NCBI GenBank assembly: GCA_905479865.1
Contig: CAJQOD010000020.1
Coordinates: 1-64,000 of the forward strand
Source: an uncultured Rickettsiaceae bacterium
Lineage (GTDB): Bacteria > Pseudomonadota > Alphaproteobacteria > Rickettsiales > Rickettsiaceae
Length of the DNA: 64,000 nucleotides
Reading direction: 5' to 3'
Part shown: positions 37,522 through 47,718 of the stretch, piece after piece
Position numbering within the stretch: the first letter of the stretch is position 1
Layout: the number at the start of each line of letters is the position of its first letter
Program-made: the position numbers and the translations under genes
Notes under the pieces: generated by a model
Database searches by the model: none
Told to the model about the DNA's origin: nothing
Seen by the model: the letters and a program-made list of their open reading frames with translations, nothing else

Positions 37522-38340
37522 ATGAAAAAGCTTACAATTCACCTGGTTTCAGAATCTTCCGGCCAAACAGTCAAGCATGCTGCAAATACGGCTTTGTCTA
37601 AATTTAGCGATATTGAAGTGAAAAAATATCATTGGCCGATGACTAGAAACCTTAAAATGCTTGAGGAGGTTTTTGAGAAAGTCAAAAGAAAGCCTGGAGT
37701 TATATTATATACCGTATCAGATGAAAGGCTACGTGATGCGCTGAAGAAATTTTGCTTTGATGTGAAAATTCCATGTATTTCAGTGGTGAGTACCATAGTT
37801 AAAGAGATATCGGAATATATTGGCGTTGGAGCAGATAGCGGTGTTGGTTATACTAATAAATTTGATGAGACTTATTTTGACAAGGTAGAGGCTATCGAGT
37901 ATTCTCTGCGTCATGATGATGGACGAGCCCTAGATGATTTAGAAGAAGCTGATATAATTTTAATAGGCCCTTCGAGAACATCAAAAACTCCAACATCAGT
38001 ATACTTGGCATATAATGGTTTTAATACAGCAAATATTCCGCTTGTGCATGGATGTCCTTTTCCAGACTTTTTGCCAAAAATAAATCATTCGGTAATATTT
38101 GGTCTAACCATTAATCCAGGCAGATTGATTGATATTAGAGAAAGTAGAATGAATTTACTGCAAGTACAGGAATCTTCCAATTATACTGATATCAAAATTA
38201 TTCAAGAGGAATGTCGGCAGGTAAAGAGGTTATGTTCGGACAATAATTGGAAAATTATAGATGTTTCTATGAGGTCAATAGAAGAAACGGCAGCAATAAT
38301 TATGAAAACTTACTATGAAAATAAGAAGAGGGTAAGTTGA
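37522..38340 (+). CDS. pyruvate, phosphate dikinase regulatory protein (PPSR, DUF299)
   Basis: A 272-residue bifunctional kinase/pyrophosphorylase that switches pyruvate-phosphate dikinase or PEP synthetase off and on. It starts MKKLTIHLVSESSGQTVKHAANTAL. The nucleotide-binding loop is IGPSRTSKTPTSVYLA, and the C-terminus has TINPGRLIDIRESRM. The ATG at 37522 is preferred over a GTG three codons earlier. This is the RP001 position in Rickettsia, next to the origin. Its stop overlaps the coaE ATG. Confidence 0.95.
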   Translation: MKKLTIHLVSESSGQTVKHAANTALSKFSDIEVKKYHWPMTRNLKMLEEVFEKVKRKPGVILYTVSDERLRDALKKFCFDVKIPCISVVSTIVKEISEYIGVGADSGVGYTNKFDETYFDKVEAIEYSLRHDDGRALDDLEEADIILIGPSRTSKTPTSVYLAYNGFNTANIPLVHGCPFPDFLPKINHSVIFGLTINPGRLIDIRESRMNLLQVQESSNYTDIKIIQEECRQVKRLCSDNNWKIIDVSMRSIEETAAIIMKTYYENKKRVS

Positions 38341-38906
38341 TGGATAATGTTGCCGTAACAGGAAGTTTTGCATCAGGAAAGAGTTTTGTCCTAAAATGTG
38401 TTCAATCAATGGGTTATAAAGTTTTTTCATGTGATGATTATGTGCGAGAATTATATCAGGATGTAAATTTACAGAAACTTGTAGAAAGCACCGTAGAGAA
38501 ACTTGGTAAGTTTGACAAAAAGCGTCTGGCGGAGATCATTTATGATAACAGTGATTCGAGGAAAAAACTAGAAAATATTATTCATCCAAAAGTACGCAAC
38601 GAGATAAAGAATTTCGAACAACAAAATGCTGGAGAAAAAATTATTTTTATAGAAGTTCCTCTGCTTTTTGAATCTGGTTTTAATGAATATTTTGCCTATA
38701 CTCTTTGCGTATTTTGTTCAGAAGATACCAGAATTGCCAGAGCAAAATCCAGAGGTAATATTAATTCTGAATTTTTTGAAAAAATAAAAAAAATACAGCT
38801 TAGCCAGGAGGATAAAAAAAACAGGGCAGATTTTACTATTGACAGCGAAAAGGAAACAGGTGAAATAAAGGCTGCACTGAAGGAAATCATAGATGGTATA
38901 AAATGA
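38340..38906 (+). CDS. coaE: dephospho-CoA kinase
   Basis: A 188-residue P-loop kinase for the last step of coenzyme A synthesis. The Walker A is GSFASGKS at residues 8-15, with serine in place of the more usual leucine or threonine after the first Gly. [19 protein letters not shown] and [12 protein letters not shown] are family motifs. The ATG at 38340 overlaps the previous stop by one base. Its own stop overlaps dnaQ by four. Confidence 0.94.
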   Translation: MDNVAVTGSFASGKSFVLKCVQSMGYKVFSCDDYVRELYQDVNLQKLVESTVEKLGKFDKKRLAEIIYDNSDSRKKLENIIHPKVRNEIKNFEQQNAGEKIIFIEVPLLFESGFNEYFAYTLCVFCSEDTRIARAKSRGNINSEFFEKIKKIQLSQEDKKNRADFTIDSEKETGEIKAALKEIIDGIK

Positions 38907-39568
38907 ATATTAGAGAGGTTATACTAGATACAGAGACAACCGGACTTAGCCCGAAAGACGGCCACCGGATAGTGGAAATTGGTGCGTTGGAGATGGTCAA
39001 TAAAGTTTTAACCGGTGAGAAGTTCCATCACTATATTAATCCTGAGAGAGGGATGCCAAATGAGGCTTATAGAGTTCATGGTATTTCCGAGGAATTCTTA
39101 AAAGATAAGCCTTTATTCAAAGATATTGTTCAGGAATTTTTAGAGTTTATTGGTGGAAGTAGTTTGGTGATTCACAATGCTCCATTTGATATAAAATTTC
39201 TTAATCATGAGTTTTCTCTTGTAAGTAAAGCACCATTAGAGCTTTCAGATGCAGTAGACACTTTGCTATTGGCTCGAAAAACTTTTCCTGGGGCAAGGGC
39301 GACTTTGGATGCCTTATGTAAAAGATTCAAAGTCGATAATTCATCCCGTCAATTTCACGGCGCATTGAAAGATGCCGTGTTGCTAGCTGGGGTGTATGTA
39401 GAACTTACCGGTGGAAGGCAGTCAAGTTTTTCCATGCAGGGAGATACAAGTGAGAAAAATCTACTAGATGAATTATCCAGTGCTGCTGTGGGAAATAAAT
39501 TGTTGATACACCCTACTAGAGAAGAAAAGGAGCGTCATGGGGAATTTTTGAAAAAGTTTTGTAGTTAA
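38903..39568 (+). CDS. dnaQ: DNA polymerase III epsilon subunit (proofreading exonuclease)
   Basis: A 221-residue DEDDh 3'-5' exonuclease. Exo I is [10 protein letters not shown], Exo II is [13 protein letters not shown], and Exo III is [14 protein letters not shown]. The C-terminal 40 residues would contact the polymerase alpha subunit. Same place in the origin cluster as in Rickettsia. It starts within the coaE stop (ATGA). Confidence 0.97.
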   Translation: MNIREVILDTETTGLSPKDGHRIVEIGALEMVNKVLTGEKFHHYINPERGMPNEAYRVHGISEEFLKDKPLFKDIVQEFLEFIGGSSLVIHNAPFDIKFLNHEFSLVSKAPLELSDAVDTLLLARKTFPGARATLDALCKRFKVDNSSRQFHGALKDAVLLAGVYVELTGGRQSSFSMQGDTSEKNLLDELSSAAVGNKLLIHPTREEKERHGEFLKKFCS

Positions 39569-39571
39569 GGC

Positions 39572-40171
39572 ATGGAACTAAAAAAATCCTTAAGAGTACA
39601 AATTTTAATAGATAGAAAAAATTTTGATGAAAATAAGTATTCTCATGCAAATAATAATATTGTTAAAAGTGTGCAGGATGTGCTTAACTCCCTCACATCA
39701 CAGACAAAAAGTAAAAATGCAATTCAGTTGAAACCAGATATATTGGACAAAGTCACTATAGTTGGTTTATATTTGTCAATGAAGGGGGAACCAGATTTAC
39801 TCGAGCTTGCAAATCTTGGATTGCGGGTTGCAATACCGAAGTTTCGGGATACTAGTATGGATTTTGTAATGTACGAAATAGGCGAAGAACTTGAAAGAAG
39901 TGGATTTGGTAATTTGATGCAGCCCAGGAGGAACAGGAAACTATCTCCAAATGTTATTGTTATACCAGGGATGGCCTTTAGCATAAATGGAGACAGACTC
40001 GGTTTTGGTACCGGTCACTATGATCGATATTTTGCAAAAGTTAAATCCACACAAAATGTGACAAAAATCGGTGTGTGTTTTCACGAAAATTTGTACGAAT
40101 ATTTACCACGAGAATACCATGATATAAAACTGGACTATATTGTTACTGATAAAACCACAATAGCTTTATGA
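39572..40171 (+). CDS. 5-formyltetrahydrofolate cyclo-ligase
   Basis: A 199-residue enzyme that recycles 5-formyl-THF, a by-product of the folate pool that Fmt depends on. The C-terminal signature VIVIPGMAFSINGDRLGFGTGHYDRYFAK is complete, and LYLSMKGEPDLLELA lies in the middle. It begins three bases after dnaQ. The next gene overlaps its stop by four bases. Confidence 0.92.
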   Translation: MELKKSLRVQILIDRKNFDENKYSHANNNIVKSVQDVLNSLTSQTKSKNAIQLKPDILDKVTIVGLYLSMKGEPDLLELANLGLRVAIPKFRDTSMDFVMYEIGEELERSGFGNLMQPRRNRKLSPNVIVIPGMAFSINGDRLGFGTGHYDRYFAKVKSTQNVTKIGVCFHENLYEYLPREYHDIKLDYIVTDKTTIAL

Positions 40172-40833
40172 TTTTTACTTTATTCGACATTGCCATTTTA
40201 ACTATCATTGCAGTATCTTCCCTGCTGGGTTTTTACAGAGGCATGATAAATATTACTATAAATTTGCTAGGTTTTATAGCGTCCATCATTGTTGCTATAT
40301 TCCTTTACTCTTATGTACGCACAATGTTTTCCGGATATGTTGATAATGATCTTGTAACCTCACTTGCAAGTGGAGTAACAGCTTATATTATTTCTCTAAT
40401 AATTTTTACTTTTCTTACATCAAAAATTGTATTTCTGTTCGATGGCTCAAGCAAAAGTATATTTGACAGATTTTTGGGATTAATTATAGGTATCATAAGA
40501 GGTGTATTGTTCTCACTAATTTTATTTGCTATTGTGGCTATTTTTGCTGCTGGGACGTACTCAGAAGCCGAGAATGCTGAAGATTTGGTTTTTAACCTTT
40601 CTTCTGATGAGTACCCGGAATGGTTAAAAAACTCCACCACTACGTTACATTTAGAAAAGTTATTTAAGAGTTCAACTTTAATGCTTCCAAAAGAAATATT
40701 ACATTCAGTTAAAATGCCACAGAGTCAAAAAGACCGAGATGAAAATATCATTGATGCAATAAAAAAGAGAAAGAATGAGGGTGTTAAATCTTCTATAGAA
40801 ATGCAGTTGGACCAAGGTGTGGATAATAATTAA
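40168..40833 (+). CDS. CvpA-family membrane protein
   Basis: A 221-residue protein with four membrane helices in the first 135 residues and a charged cytoplasmic tail (residues 150-221). Family marks are LLGFYRGMINITINLLGFIAS and SIFDRFLGLIIGIIRGVL. CvpA is linked to colicin V production and envelope homeostasis in other bacteria, but its molecular role is unsettled. It overlaps the folate gene by four bases. Confidence 0.88.
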   Translation: MIFTLFDIAILTIIAVSSLLGFYRGMINITINLLGFIASIIVAIFLYSYVRTMFSGYVDNDLVTSLASGVTAYIISLIIFTFLTSKIVFLFDGSSKSIFDRFLGLIIGIIRGVLFSLILFAIVAIFAAGTYSEAENAEDLVFNLSSDEYPEWLKNSTTTLHLEKLFKSSTLMLPKEILHSVKMPQSQKDRDENIIDAIKKRKNEGVKSSIEMQLDQGVDNN

Positions 40834-40877
40834 GGTATTATTTCATTAGAGTTAACGATAATTTTAGAGCATTAATA

Positions 40878-41618
40878 ATGCGAAAATATACTTTCCAGGA
40901 GCATTTTATTGAACTGAAAAATCGCCTTTTAAAAGTGGTATGGGTTTTTTTAGTAGCATTTGCAATAAGTTATTGGTTCAGGGAAGATATATATGGGTTT
41001 TTTCTAAAACCATTAGCAGATTTGTCTACCGAGGAGGGAAGAAAAATAATATATACCGGACTTGCCGAAGCGTTCTTTGCGTATATTAAGCTGGCACTAT
41101 TTTCTGCTTTTTCTATGACATTGCCGTTCATCTGTTATCAATTCCATGCGTTCATTACGCCAGGATTACACCGTTTTGAAAAAAAGATAGTTTCAACTAT
41201 GCTAATCTTTTCTCCTATATTGTTTTATTGTGGTAGCTTCTTTGTATTTTATTTTGTAATGCCGAGAGCTTGGGATTTTTTCTTAAGTTATGAGAATAAC
41301 AGTTTGGTGTTACCTCTGGTTATGGAAGCAAGAATCAGTGAGTATTTAAGTTTGGTAATACAGTTGACAGCAGCATTCGGAGCGGCTTTTCAGCTTCCTA
41401 TAATTACGGTTATACTTGGTGTGTTGGGTATAATTGATTCAGCTACACTGAAGCGAAAAAGAAGAATAGCTATTGTTATTATTTTCATAGCTGCTGCGGT
41501 CTTCACTCCGCCAGATGTGGTGAGTCAGATAGCACTTGCAATACCGCTTCTTTTATTATATGAAGTTTCAGTTATATTGTGTAAATTAGTAGAAAAAGGA
41601 GGATCCAAGGCATGCTAG
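40878..41618 (+). CDS. tatC: Sec-independent translocase subunit TatC
   Basis: A 246-residue, six-helix membrane protein that reads twin-arginine signals and recruits TatA. It starts [15 protein letters not shown], the cytoplasmic motif with the conserved HxxELR-like element. [12 protein letters not shown] and the periplasmic loop before FFLSYENNS are also typical. It overlaps serS by seven bases. Partner tatA is at 7193. Confidence 0.96.
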   Translation: MRKYTFQEHFIELKNRLLKVVWVFLVAFAISYWFREDIYGFFLKPLADLSTEEGRKIIYTGLAEAFFAYIKLALFSAFSMTLPFICYQFHAFITPGLHRFEKKIVSTMLIFSPILFYCGSFFVFYFVMPRAWDFFLSYENNSLVLPLVMEARISEYLSLVIQLTAAFGAAFQLPIITVILGVLGIIDSATLKRKRRIAIVIIFIAAAVFTPPDVVSQIALAIPLLLLYEVSVILCKLVEKGGSKAC

Positions 41619-42892
41619 ATATCAAGTGGATTAGAGAAAATGAGAGGGAATTTAATGATCTGATACGCAAGCGGGGAGTTAAGGTTAACTTTGAAGAATT
41701 ACTATCCCTGGATGAAGAAAAAAGACAACTCACCACATTGATTCAGCGATTTCAACAGGCGAAAAACAAAAAGTCAAAACGACTTGGTGAATTAAGAGGA
41801 AAAGCTTCCAGAGAGTTTGAAGATGTTAAGCGTGATGTTCAGCATATTAATGAAAGGCTAGCCGAGCTTACAGGGCAACTGGGTAAAAGCGACAGATTTC
41901 AGGAAGTCATGGATAATATTCCAAATATTCCAAGTCAGGATGTACCTTATGGAACTGATGAAAGTATGAATAAGTTCATCAGGGAGTTCAAGAAGCCAAC
42001 AGAATTGTCGTATGCTAAAGAGCATTTTGAACTTGGCAAGAATTTAGAGATGATGGATTTTGAGCAGACTGCGAAGATTTCAGGTAGCAGGTTTGTAACG
42101 CTAAAAGGCAAACTTGCCAGGCTGGAGCGAGCATTGATCAATTTTATGATTGATTTACACACCGGGGATTTTCAATTTGAAGAAATCTCACCTCCGACTT
42201 TAGTTAGATCAGATGCCATGTATAATGTTGGACAATTGCCAAAATTTAGTGAAGATTCGTATTCTATAGAAGGTGGAAATTTTAGGCTAATACCAACTGG
42301 AGAAGTTCCGCTTACCAATTTGGCAGCGGAATCAATTCTAAAGCGCGAAGACCTTCCACTACGTTATGTTGCGTATACAGAATGCTTTAGGTCTGAAGCT
42401 GGTAGTGCCGGCAGGGATACTCGCGGCATGATCCGGAATCACCAATTTGGCAAGGTGGAGTTGGTGACGATCACTACTCCAGAGGAATCAGGGGCTGAGC
42501 ATGAGAATATGTTAGAGGCGGCAGAGGAAGTGTTGAAACAATTGGGTATACCATATCGAGTAATGTTACTTTGTAGTGGTGATATGAGTTTTGCAGCATG
42601 CAAAACTTATGATATTGAAGTATGGTTGCCGGGACAAAAAAAATACAGAGAAATTTCCAGTCTTTCAAATTGTGGGGACTTCCAGGCCAGAAGAATGAAG
42701 GCCAGATATAAGGAGGTGGGAGCAAGTGAGACACGTTTTGTACATACTCTAAATGGTTCTGGTTTAGCTGTAGGCCGAACTCTGGTAGCGATACTTGAGA
42801 ATTATCAGAATGAAGATGGCTCTATAACTATTCCAGAAATGTTGAGACCGTATATGGGTGGAGACACAAAAATAGAGAAAATGGCCAGTTAA
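41612..42892 (+). CDS. serS: seryl-tRNA synthetase
   Basis: A 426-residue class II synthetase. A long N-terminal coiled-coil arm at about 30-100 binds the tRNA. Motif 2 is [24 protein letters not shown], and motif 3 is [20 protein letters not shown]. Full length. Start overlaps tatC; a small membrane protein gene follows after three bases. Confidence 0.97.
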   Translation: MLDIKWIRENEREFNDLIRKRGVKVNFEELLSLDEEKRQLTTLIQRFQQAKNKKSKRLGELRGKASREFEDVKRDVQHINERLAELTGQLGKSDRFQEVMDNIPNIPSQDVPYGTDESMNKFIREFKKPTELSYAKEHFELGKNLEMMDFEQTAKISGSRFVTLKGKLARLERALINFMIDLHTGDFQFEEISPPTLVRSDAMYNVGQLPKFSEDSYSIEGGNFRLIPTGEVPLTNLAAESILKREDLPLRYVAYTECFRSEAGSAGRDTRGMIRNHQFGKVELVTITTPEESGAEHENMLEAAEEVLKQLGIPYRVMLLCSGDMSFAACKTYDIEVWLPGQKKYREISSLSNCGDFQARRMKARYKEVGASETRFVHTLNGSGLAVGRTLVAILENYQNEDGSITIPEMLRPYMGGDTKIEKMAS

Positions 42893-42895
42893 TTT

Positions 42896-43156
42896 ATGTC
42901 AATAGATATACATTTAATATCGGACATTATTGGTATATTTGGAGTTGCGTTAATAATTTTAAGTTTCTTCTTAGTGCAAGTTGAAAAAATTACCTCAGAT
43001 TCTTCATTCTATCTTTATTCAAATTTTATAGGAGCTATTATGCTGCTCTTTTCCTTGTATTATCACTGGAATCTAGCCTCGGTGATCATAGAAATAATGT
43101 GGCTTTTTATATCATCATACGGAATTATTCGAGTTAAATTTCTTAGGAAAGGATGA
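42896..43156 (+). CDS. CBU_0592-type small membrane protein
   Basis: An 86-residue protein with three membrane helices: IIGIFGVALIILSFFLVQVEKI, FIGAIMLLFSLYYHWNLASVII and IMWLFISSYGIIR. The pattern fits the uncharacterised CBU_0592 family found in many Proteobacteria. It follows serS by three bases and is likely co-transcribed. The next 150 bases hold nothing recognisable. Confidence 0.75.
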   Translation: MSIDIHLISDIIGIFGVALIILSFFLVQVEKITSDSSFYLYSNFIGAIMLLFSLYYHWNLASVIIEIMWLFISSYGIIRVKFLRKG

Positions 43157-43351
43157 TTTAAGAGCTATTTTGTAACAGAAAATCAACTCCGTTATTAATT
43201 CATGGAATTTCTTTCTATTATATTTGTACCTGGAGTGATAATTCATCTACCTTATATTTAAGTAAGAGGTTGGAAATTACTAATTTATAGTCCTTCCTGT
43301 CTGCTTTGTATGTTATTATTCTACAGGTATAATTCAGCAAGAATTCTTAAT

Positions 43352-44977
43352 ATGATAAGTAAAATTAACAGCATAATATTTCTTAGCCTTTTTATAATTC
43401 TTTTTTTTGCTCTTCAATCTATTACCGTTTATGCGACAGAAGCCGAGCAAAGTGAAGGAGGAGAGCAATGTCTGGAGAGCCTTGAGAAGCAGCAGCTGTC
43501 GAATGGTTGGTATCTGTGGGAACCTTATCAGTTTAACAAAATTACAGCAGGTGGGTACAGCCTGACAGGTATGGACATAGAGCTTGTGAAAAGTTTGGCA
43601 GGCAAGGTTGGTATTGAAATTGAGTATGAACAAATAGAGTGGGGGCAACATCAGCAGGATTTGCGCGAAGGGAAGCGTGATATTGCTGCGGGTTCGACTT
43701 ATACCAAGGAGAGGGCGGAATATGTTTATTTCTCTGTTCCCTATAGGTTTGAAGAGAATTCACTATTTGTTTTGCATGACAGTGATAAAAGTTTGGATTT
43801 TATATCAATTTTAGAGTTTTTAGCTCAGGTGCGATTGCAGAATTTTACCCTGGGCATTACTAAAGGTTTTATTTATGCGGATCCACAAATCAACGTGTTT
43901 ATAACTGATAATACAAATCGGGATATTATTCGCGAGTATACCAATGATGTAGAAGCCCTTAATGCGCTTATCAAAGGAGAGATAGACGGTTTTTTAGCTG
44001 ATCGCGTAGTCGGAGCAGCTGCTATTTTAAATCATAGTGCAACTGCTATGGTAAAAGAAATTCAGCTACATGTTAAGACTCCTATTCACCTTATGTTCAG
44101 TAAGAAAACAGTCCCTATTGATTTGGTGGATAAATTTAACCAGGAGATTAAACAATTCTCTGAGAGTGATGAATATAAAGGCATTGTTAAGACCTACTTA
44201 TATCCCGTGATGCTTTTGCAGACTATCGATTCCAGGTGGTTCTACTTCATTGGTGTCGTCGGAACTCTTGCATTTGCTGTATCTGGTATTGCTATTGCTG
44301 CCAAAGATAATGCTACATTATTTGGAACATTCCTGTTTGCAATGCTACCATCTGTTGGTGGTGGTATTATGCGTGACGTTTTGATCAATAGAGACGAGGT
44401 AGGGTTATTTCTAACTCCTTCTTACATGTATTACATTATCATAGTTGTATTGGTTGGTTTCTCGGCTGTGCGATTGTTGGAGTATTATAATAAGAGAGCT
44501 AACGAAGATGATGTGATCATAAAGTTTTGGGATAATATCCTGGTTCTTGGAGATACCATTGGACAGGCAGCTTTTATCGTAACTGGTGTGTCCATTGCAA
44601 TTATGGCAAGGATTGAACCTATCGAGCTTTGGGGGCCATTTTTCGCCTTTTTAACAGCAAATGGCGGTGGTATTTTACGTGATCTGCTGAGAAAAAAACA
44701 TTATATTATTTGTCTAAATGGTGCGATTAATGCCGAAGTATCTGTACTCTGGGGTCTTATATTCAGCCTTTATCTGGACATTAATTCTCATAATCCGGAT
44801 CCGACCGGCATTAGAAACACGGTAATAATAGTGGCAATTGGTGCTTTTATTACCAGACTGGTTGCGTATTATTTTAAGGTACCAAACCTTAAATTTAGAG
44901 CAGAACGCAAATCCAAAATTAGAAAAAAACCGGTACCTCTTGATGAGGTAGTTGACTTGGAGGCTAAAAATCTTTAG
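43352..44977 (+). CDS. periplasmic binding domain fused to a TRIC/UPF0126 channel
   Basis: A 541-residue fusion. A signal peptide (1-28, ending ITVYA) leads to a type 3 solute-binding domain at about 35-280: GYSLTGMDIELVKSLAGKVGIEIEYEQIEW, then IAAGSTYTKERAEYVYFSVPY, as in amino-acid-binding proteins. From about 290 come two three-helix UPF0126/TRIC repeats, each with a GGG-RD motif (SVGGGIMRDVL and ANGGGILRDLL). The UPF0126 family includes the E. coli glycine importer YicG. A binding-domain-gated amino acid channel is the natural inference. ATG 43352 opens the signal peptide; an in-frame ATG at 43310 is the alternative. Confidence 0.85.
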   Translation: MISKINSIIFLSLFIILFFALQSITVYATEAEQSEGGEQCLESLEKQQLSNGWYLWEPYQFNKITAGGYSLTGMDIELVKSLAGKVGIEIEYEQIEWGQHQQDLREGKRDIAAGSTYTKERAEYVYFSVPYRFEENSLFVLHDSDKSLDFISILEFLAQVRLQNFTLGITKGFIYADPQINVFITDNTNRDIIREYTNDVEALNALIKGEIDGFLADRVVGAAAILNHSATAMVKEIQLHVKTPIHLMFSKKTVPIDLVDKFNQEIKQFSESDEYKGIVKTYLYPVMLLQTIDSRWFYFIGVVGTLAFAVSGIAIAAKDNATLFGTFLFAMLPSVGGGIMRDVLINRDEVGLFLTPSYMYYIIIVVLVGFSAVRLLEYYNKRANEDDVIIKFWDNILVLGDTIGQAAFIVTGVSIAIMARIEPIELWGPFFAFLTANGGGILRDLLRKKHYIICLNGAINAEVSVLWGLIFSLYLDINSHNPDPTGIRNTVIIVAIGAFITRLVAYYFKVPNLKFRAERKSKIRKKPVPLDEVVDLEAKNL

Positions 44978-45018
44978 AAATTGCAAATAAAAACTAAAGT
45001 TAAAATTCTCTAATACCC

Positions 45019-45273
45019 TTAATAATGATAACGACACTGAAGTACATAAATGCTGTTTTCCTTTACGGTATAAACCAGTCTATGCTCATTAGATATTCTT
45101 CTTGACCAAAAACCCGATAAATTATGTTTTAAAGCCTCTGTCTTTCCAATGCCGGAGAAAGGTTCTCTTGTTATATCTTTCAATAATTTATTAATTCGCT
45201 CAACCGTTTTTTTATCATTTTTTTGAAAAAAGATATAATCCTCGAAAGCATTTTTATGAAAACAAGTATCCAT
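45019..45273 (-). CDS. yoeB: toxin YoeB (mRNA interferase)
   Basis: An 84-residue RelE-fold toxin that cuts mRNA at the ribosomal A site. The catalytic residues known for E. coli YoeB are kept at the same numbers: E46 (GKTEAL), R65 (EHRLVY), H83 and Y84 (CRYHY end). It overlaps the antitoxin gene by one base. No sign of decay, so it should be active. Confidence 0.95.
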   Translation of the reverse strand: MDTCFHKNAFEDYIFFQKNDKKTVERINKLLKDITREPFSGIGKTEALKHNLSGFWSRRISNEHRLVYTVKENSIYVLQCRYHY

Positions 45274-45521
45274 TAAATATCTACTTTTTTATAATTATTA
45301 TCAGATTTAAAATCCGCTATAGCCTGATTTAATCTTTCAGCATTTTTTGGACTCTGAAGTAAATATGCTGTTTCGCTTAAGGCATTATAGTCCTCAAGTG
45401 ACATAACAACTACGGATGGATGTTTCTGTCTCGTAATAATTACAGGATCATGATCCTGACATACATGATTCATAACATCTGATAATTTATTGCGTACTTT
45501 TGTATATGATAGTGCTTCCAT
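45273..45521 (-). CDS. yefM: antitoxin YefM (Phd/YefM family)
   Basis: An 82-residue antitoxin and autorepressor. The N-terminal DNA-binding half has SYTKVRNKLSDVMNHVCQDHDPVIITRQKHPSVVVMSLEDYNAL, the family signature. The C-terminal tail (about 55-82) would wrap the toxin. Its promoter carries TGTACA operator motifs. The pair lies between a convergent transporter gene and iscA. Confidence 0.95.
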   Translation of the reverse strand: MEALSYTKVRNKLSDVMNHVCQDHDPVIITRQKHPSVVVMSLEDYNALSETAYLLQSPKNAERLNQAIADFKSDNNYKKVDI

Positions 45522-45548
45522 TATTTTAACCTGTATATATATTTAATA

Positions 45549-45584
45549 TGTACATATTGTAGTACATGTACATATTATTGTCAA
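45549..45584 (-). promoter_or_regulatory. yefM-yoeB promoter with TGTACA operators
   Basis: On the minus strand TTGACA (45579-45584), 17 bases, then TACAAT (45556-45561): a strong sigma-70 promoter. One TGTACA palindrome lies in the spacer (45567-45572) and a second just past the minus-10 (45549-45554), 18 bases apart centre to centre. TGTACA is the core of the E. coli YefM operator, so this is a clear site for autorepression. Confidence 0.8.
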
Positions 45585-45695
45585 TATTTTTTATTCTATT
45601 ACGGATAACGAGGGGTTCTGGACACTCTCCAATATTACCCGGATGATATTCAAGATAAAAACATTTTAGAGTAATAATTAGAGGGAGAGAAGTGA

Positions 45696-46031
45696 TTAGA
45701 TATTAAATGAGCTACCACAGCCACATTTGCCTTTTTCATTAGGGTTGGTGAAAGTGAAGCCGGCTTTGAATTGTTCTACGACGAAATCCATTTCGGTTCC
45801 AAGTAGGTACATTAAGGCTTTGGGGTCAATCAGGATGGTCACGCCTTTATCCTGAATAATTTCATCAAAGGGATTTTTTGCATCCGCATATTCTACAAAA
45901 TATTTTAAACCGGAACAGCCACCGGATTTCACGCCAATCCTGATGCCGACAGAGGATTTTCCTCGCTTGCCTAGCAGGGCTTGAACCTGTTCTGCAGCAT
46001 TATCGGTTAAAGACATAATTTGCTGTGTCAT
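45696..46031 (-). CDS. iscA: iron-sulfur assembly protein IscA
   Basis: A 111-residue A-type carrier that passes Fe-S clusters or iron to targets. The three cysteines are in GGCSGLKY and the C-terminal KGKCGCGSSF. The ATG at 46031 (MTQQIMSL) was chosen; a longer frame from 46079 would run far into iscU. It ends the isc unit. No hscB, hscA or fdx follows; the toxin-antitoxin pair comes next. Confidence 0.94.
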   Translation of the reverse strand: MTQQIMSLTDNAAEQVQALLGKRGKSSVGIRIGVKSGGCSGLKYFVEYADAKNPFDEIIQDKGVTILIDPKALMYLLGTEMDFVVEQFKAGFTFTNPNEKGKCGCGSSFNI

Positions 46032-46032
46032 A

Positions 46033-46413
46033 TCATTTCTGTTTATCTTTATAGTCACTGATTGCTGCTTTAATGGCATCTTCTGCCAACATTGAGCAAT
46101 GTAGTTTTACAGGAGGTAATGAAAGATGCTTGGCAATTTCGGTATTCTTGATTGCAAGAGCTTCCTCTACATTCTTACCTTTTACCCATTCACTTACCAG
46201 CGAGCTTGATGCTATGGCTGAACCGCATCCGAATGCCTTGAATTTTGCATCGACTATGACTCCATTACCATCGACCTTAATCTGAAGTTTTAATACATCG
46301 CCGCAAGCTGGAGCACCAACAAGCCCAGTGCCGACAGTTTCATCTTTTTTATCCAGCACTCCCACGTTACGTGGGTTTTCATAATGATCTAGTACTTCTG
46401 CGCTATATGCCAT
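46033..46413 (-). CDS. iscU: iron-sulfur scaffold protein IscU
   Basis: A 126-residue scaffold on which 2Fe-2S clusters are built. Ligands C37 (with D39), C63, H105 and C106 are present. The LPPVK motif at 99-103 is the HscA chaperone recognition site, which implies an HscA partner elsewhere in the genome. It follows iscS by 43 bases. Confidence 0.97.
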   Translation of the reverse strand: MAYSAEVLDHYENPRNVGVLDKKDETVGTGLVGAPACGDVLKLQIKVDGNGVIVDAKFKAFGCGSAIASSSLVSEWVKGKNVEEALAIKNTEIAKHLSLPPVKLHCSMLAEDAIKAAISDYKDKQK

Positions 46414-46456
46414 TTTTTCTACCTCTTATTTTATTTACTATATTAGGTACTGCTCA

Positions 46457-47713
46457 TTAGTGAGTAGCCCATTTTATTTCGTTAATATCAATGCCTTCCT
46501 GTACCATTTCCCACAAGGGACTTAAGTCCCTTAGCCTGTTGATATTAGAAAGCATCAAAGCTGCTGCAAAATCTACTTCTGCTTCAGTTGTGAATCTGCC
46601 AAAACCAAATCTGATTGAGGTATGAGCCATGGCCTCATCAACCCCAAGAGCTCTGAGTACGTATGATGGTTCAAGAGAAGAGGAAGTGCAAGCAGAACCT
46701 GAAGAGACAGCTAAATCTTTGATAGCTAGAATCATGGATTCACCTTCAATATATGCAAAACTTAAATTCAGATTTCCAGGGTAGCGCTGATCTTTGTCAC
46801 CATTTAAAAATACATCTTGAGCATTTGTCTGGATAGTGCTTAAGAATTTGTCGAATAGTTTTTTGGCATGTTTGCAGTCCGCTTCCATTTCTTCAAGCGC
46901 AATTGCAGCAGCTTTGCCAAGACCAACTACCAGAGGTGTGGCAAGAGTTCCTGAACGGAAGCCTCTTTCTTGACCACCGCCGTTAATAAGCGGGGTCAGG
47001 CGTATTCTGGGCCTTCTCCTGATATATAGAGCACCAATACCATTTGGTCCGTATATTTTATGACCGGAGATACTGGCAAGGTCAATATTACATTCATCAA
47101 CATTAATCGGAATTTTCCCGAAAGCTTGTGCAATATCAGAGTGGAAGAAAGCACCTTTTTCACGGCAAATTTTGCCAATTTCTTTCAAAGGTTGAATTAC
47201 CCCGATTTCATTATTTACAGCCATTACCGAGACTAGCATTGTATTTTCAGTAATGGCATCTCTTAGTATGTTCAGGTCAACTATACCGTTTGATTGAACA
47301 GGAAGATAAGTAACTTTAAACCCGTCTTGCTCAAGATAGCGGCAAGTATCCAGAATACATTTATGTTCGGTAATAACAGTTACAATATGATTCTTTTTGC
47401 TGCCATAAAATTTGGATATACCTTTTAAGACCATATTATTTGATTCTGTTGCACCGGAAGTGAAAATAATCTCTTTAGAAGATGCACCTATTAGAGTTGC
47501 TACCTCCGACCTTGCCAGCTCGCAGGCTTCTTCGGCTTCCCATGCAAATGAATGACTTCGGGAATGAGGATTACCAAACTTGGTGGTAAAATAAGGCATC
47601 ATTGCATCCACTACGCGCGAGTCAGTTGGAGTCGTAGCCTGGTTATCAAGGTAAATTGGCAGGCTTCCTCCCTCATCAATTACTTTTTGTCTTAGTTGTT
47701 TTAAATCAGTCAT
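46457..47713 (-). CDS. iscS: cysteine desulfurase IscS
   Basis: A 418-residue PLP enzyme giving sulfur to IscU. It opens [21 protein letters not shown]. The PLP lysine is in [16 protein letters not shown]. The mobile-loop cysteine is in [20 protein letters not shown]. The long active loop and the C-terminal [21 protein letters not shown] fit true IscS. A second, shorter desulfurase gene precedes it by five bases. Confidence 0.97.
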   Translation of the reverse strand: MTDLKQLRQKVIDEGGSLPIYLDNQATTPTDSRVVDAMMPYFTTKFGNPHSRSHSFAWEAEEACELARSEVATLIGASSKEIIFTSGATESNNMVLKGISKFYGSKKNHIVTVITEHKCILDTCRYLEQDGFKVTYLPVQSNGIVDLNILRDAITENTMLVSVMAVNNEIGVIQPLKEIGKICREKGAFFHSDIAQAFGKIPINVDECNIDLASISGHKIYGPNGIGALYIRRRPRIRLTPLINGGGQERGFRSGTLATPLVVGLGKAAAIALEEMEADCKHAKKLFDKFLSTIQTNAQDVFLNGDKDQRYPGNLNLSFAYIEGESMILAIKDLAVSSGSACTSSSLEPSYVLRALGVDEAMAHTSIRFGFGRFTTEAEVDFAAALMLSNINRLRDLSPLWEMVQEGIDINEIKWATH

Positions 47714-47718
47714 AGGTT

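Noticed and set aside
42474-42734. Minus-strand open frame inside serS
   Set aside because: It lies wholly antisense to the conserved motif 2-3 region of serS and has no features of its own.
46032-46079. Longer start for iscA
   Set aside because: It would overlap iscU by almost 50 bases, and the extra residues are not found in IscA proteins. The ATG at 46031 gives the normal length.
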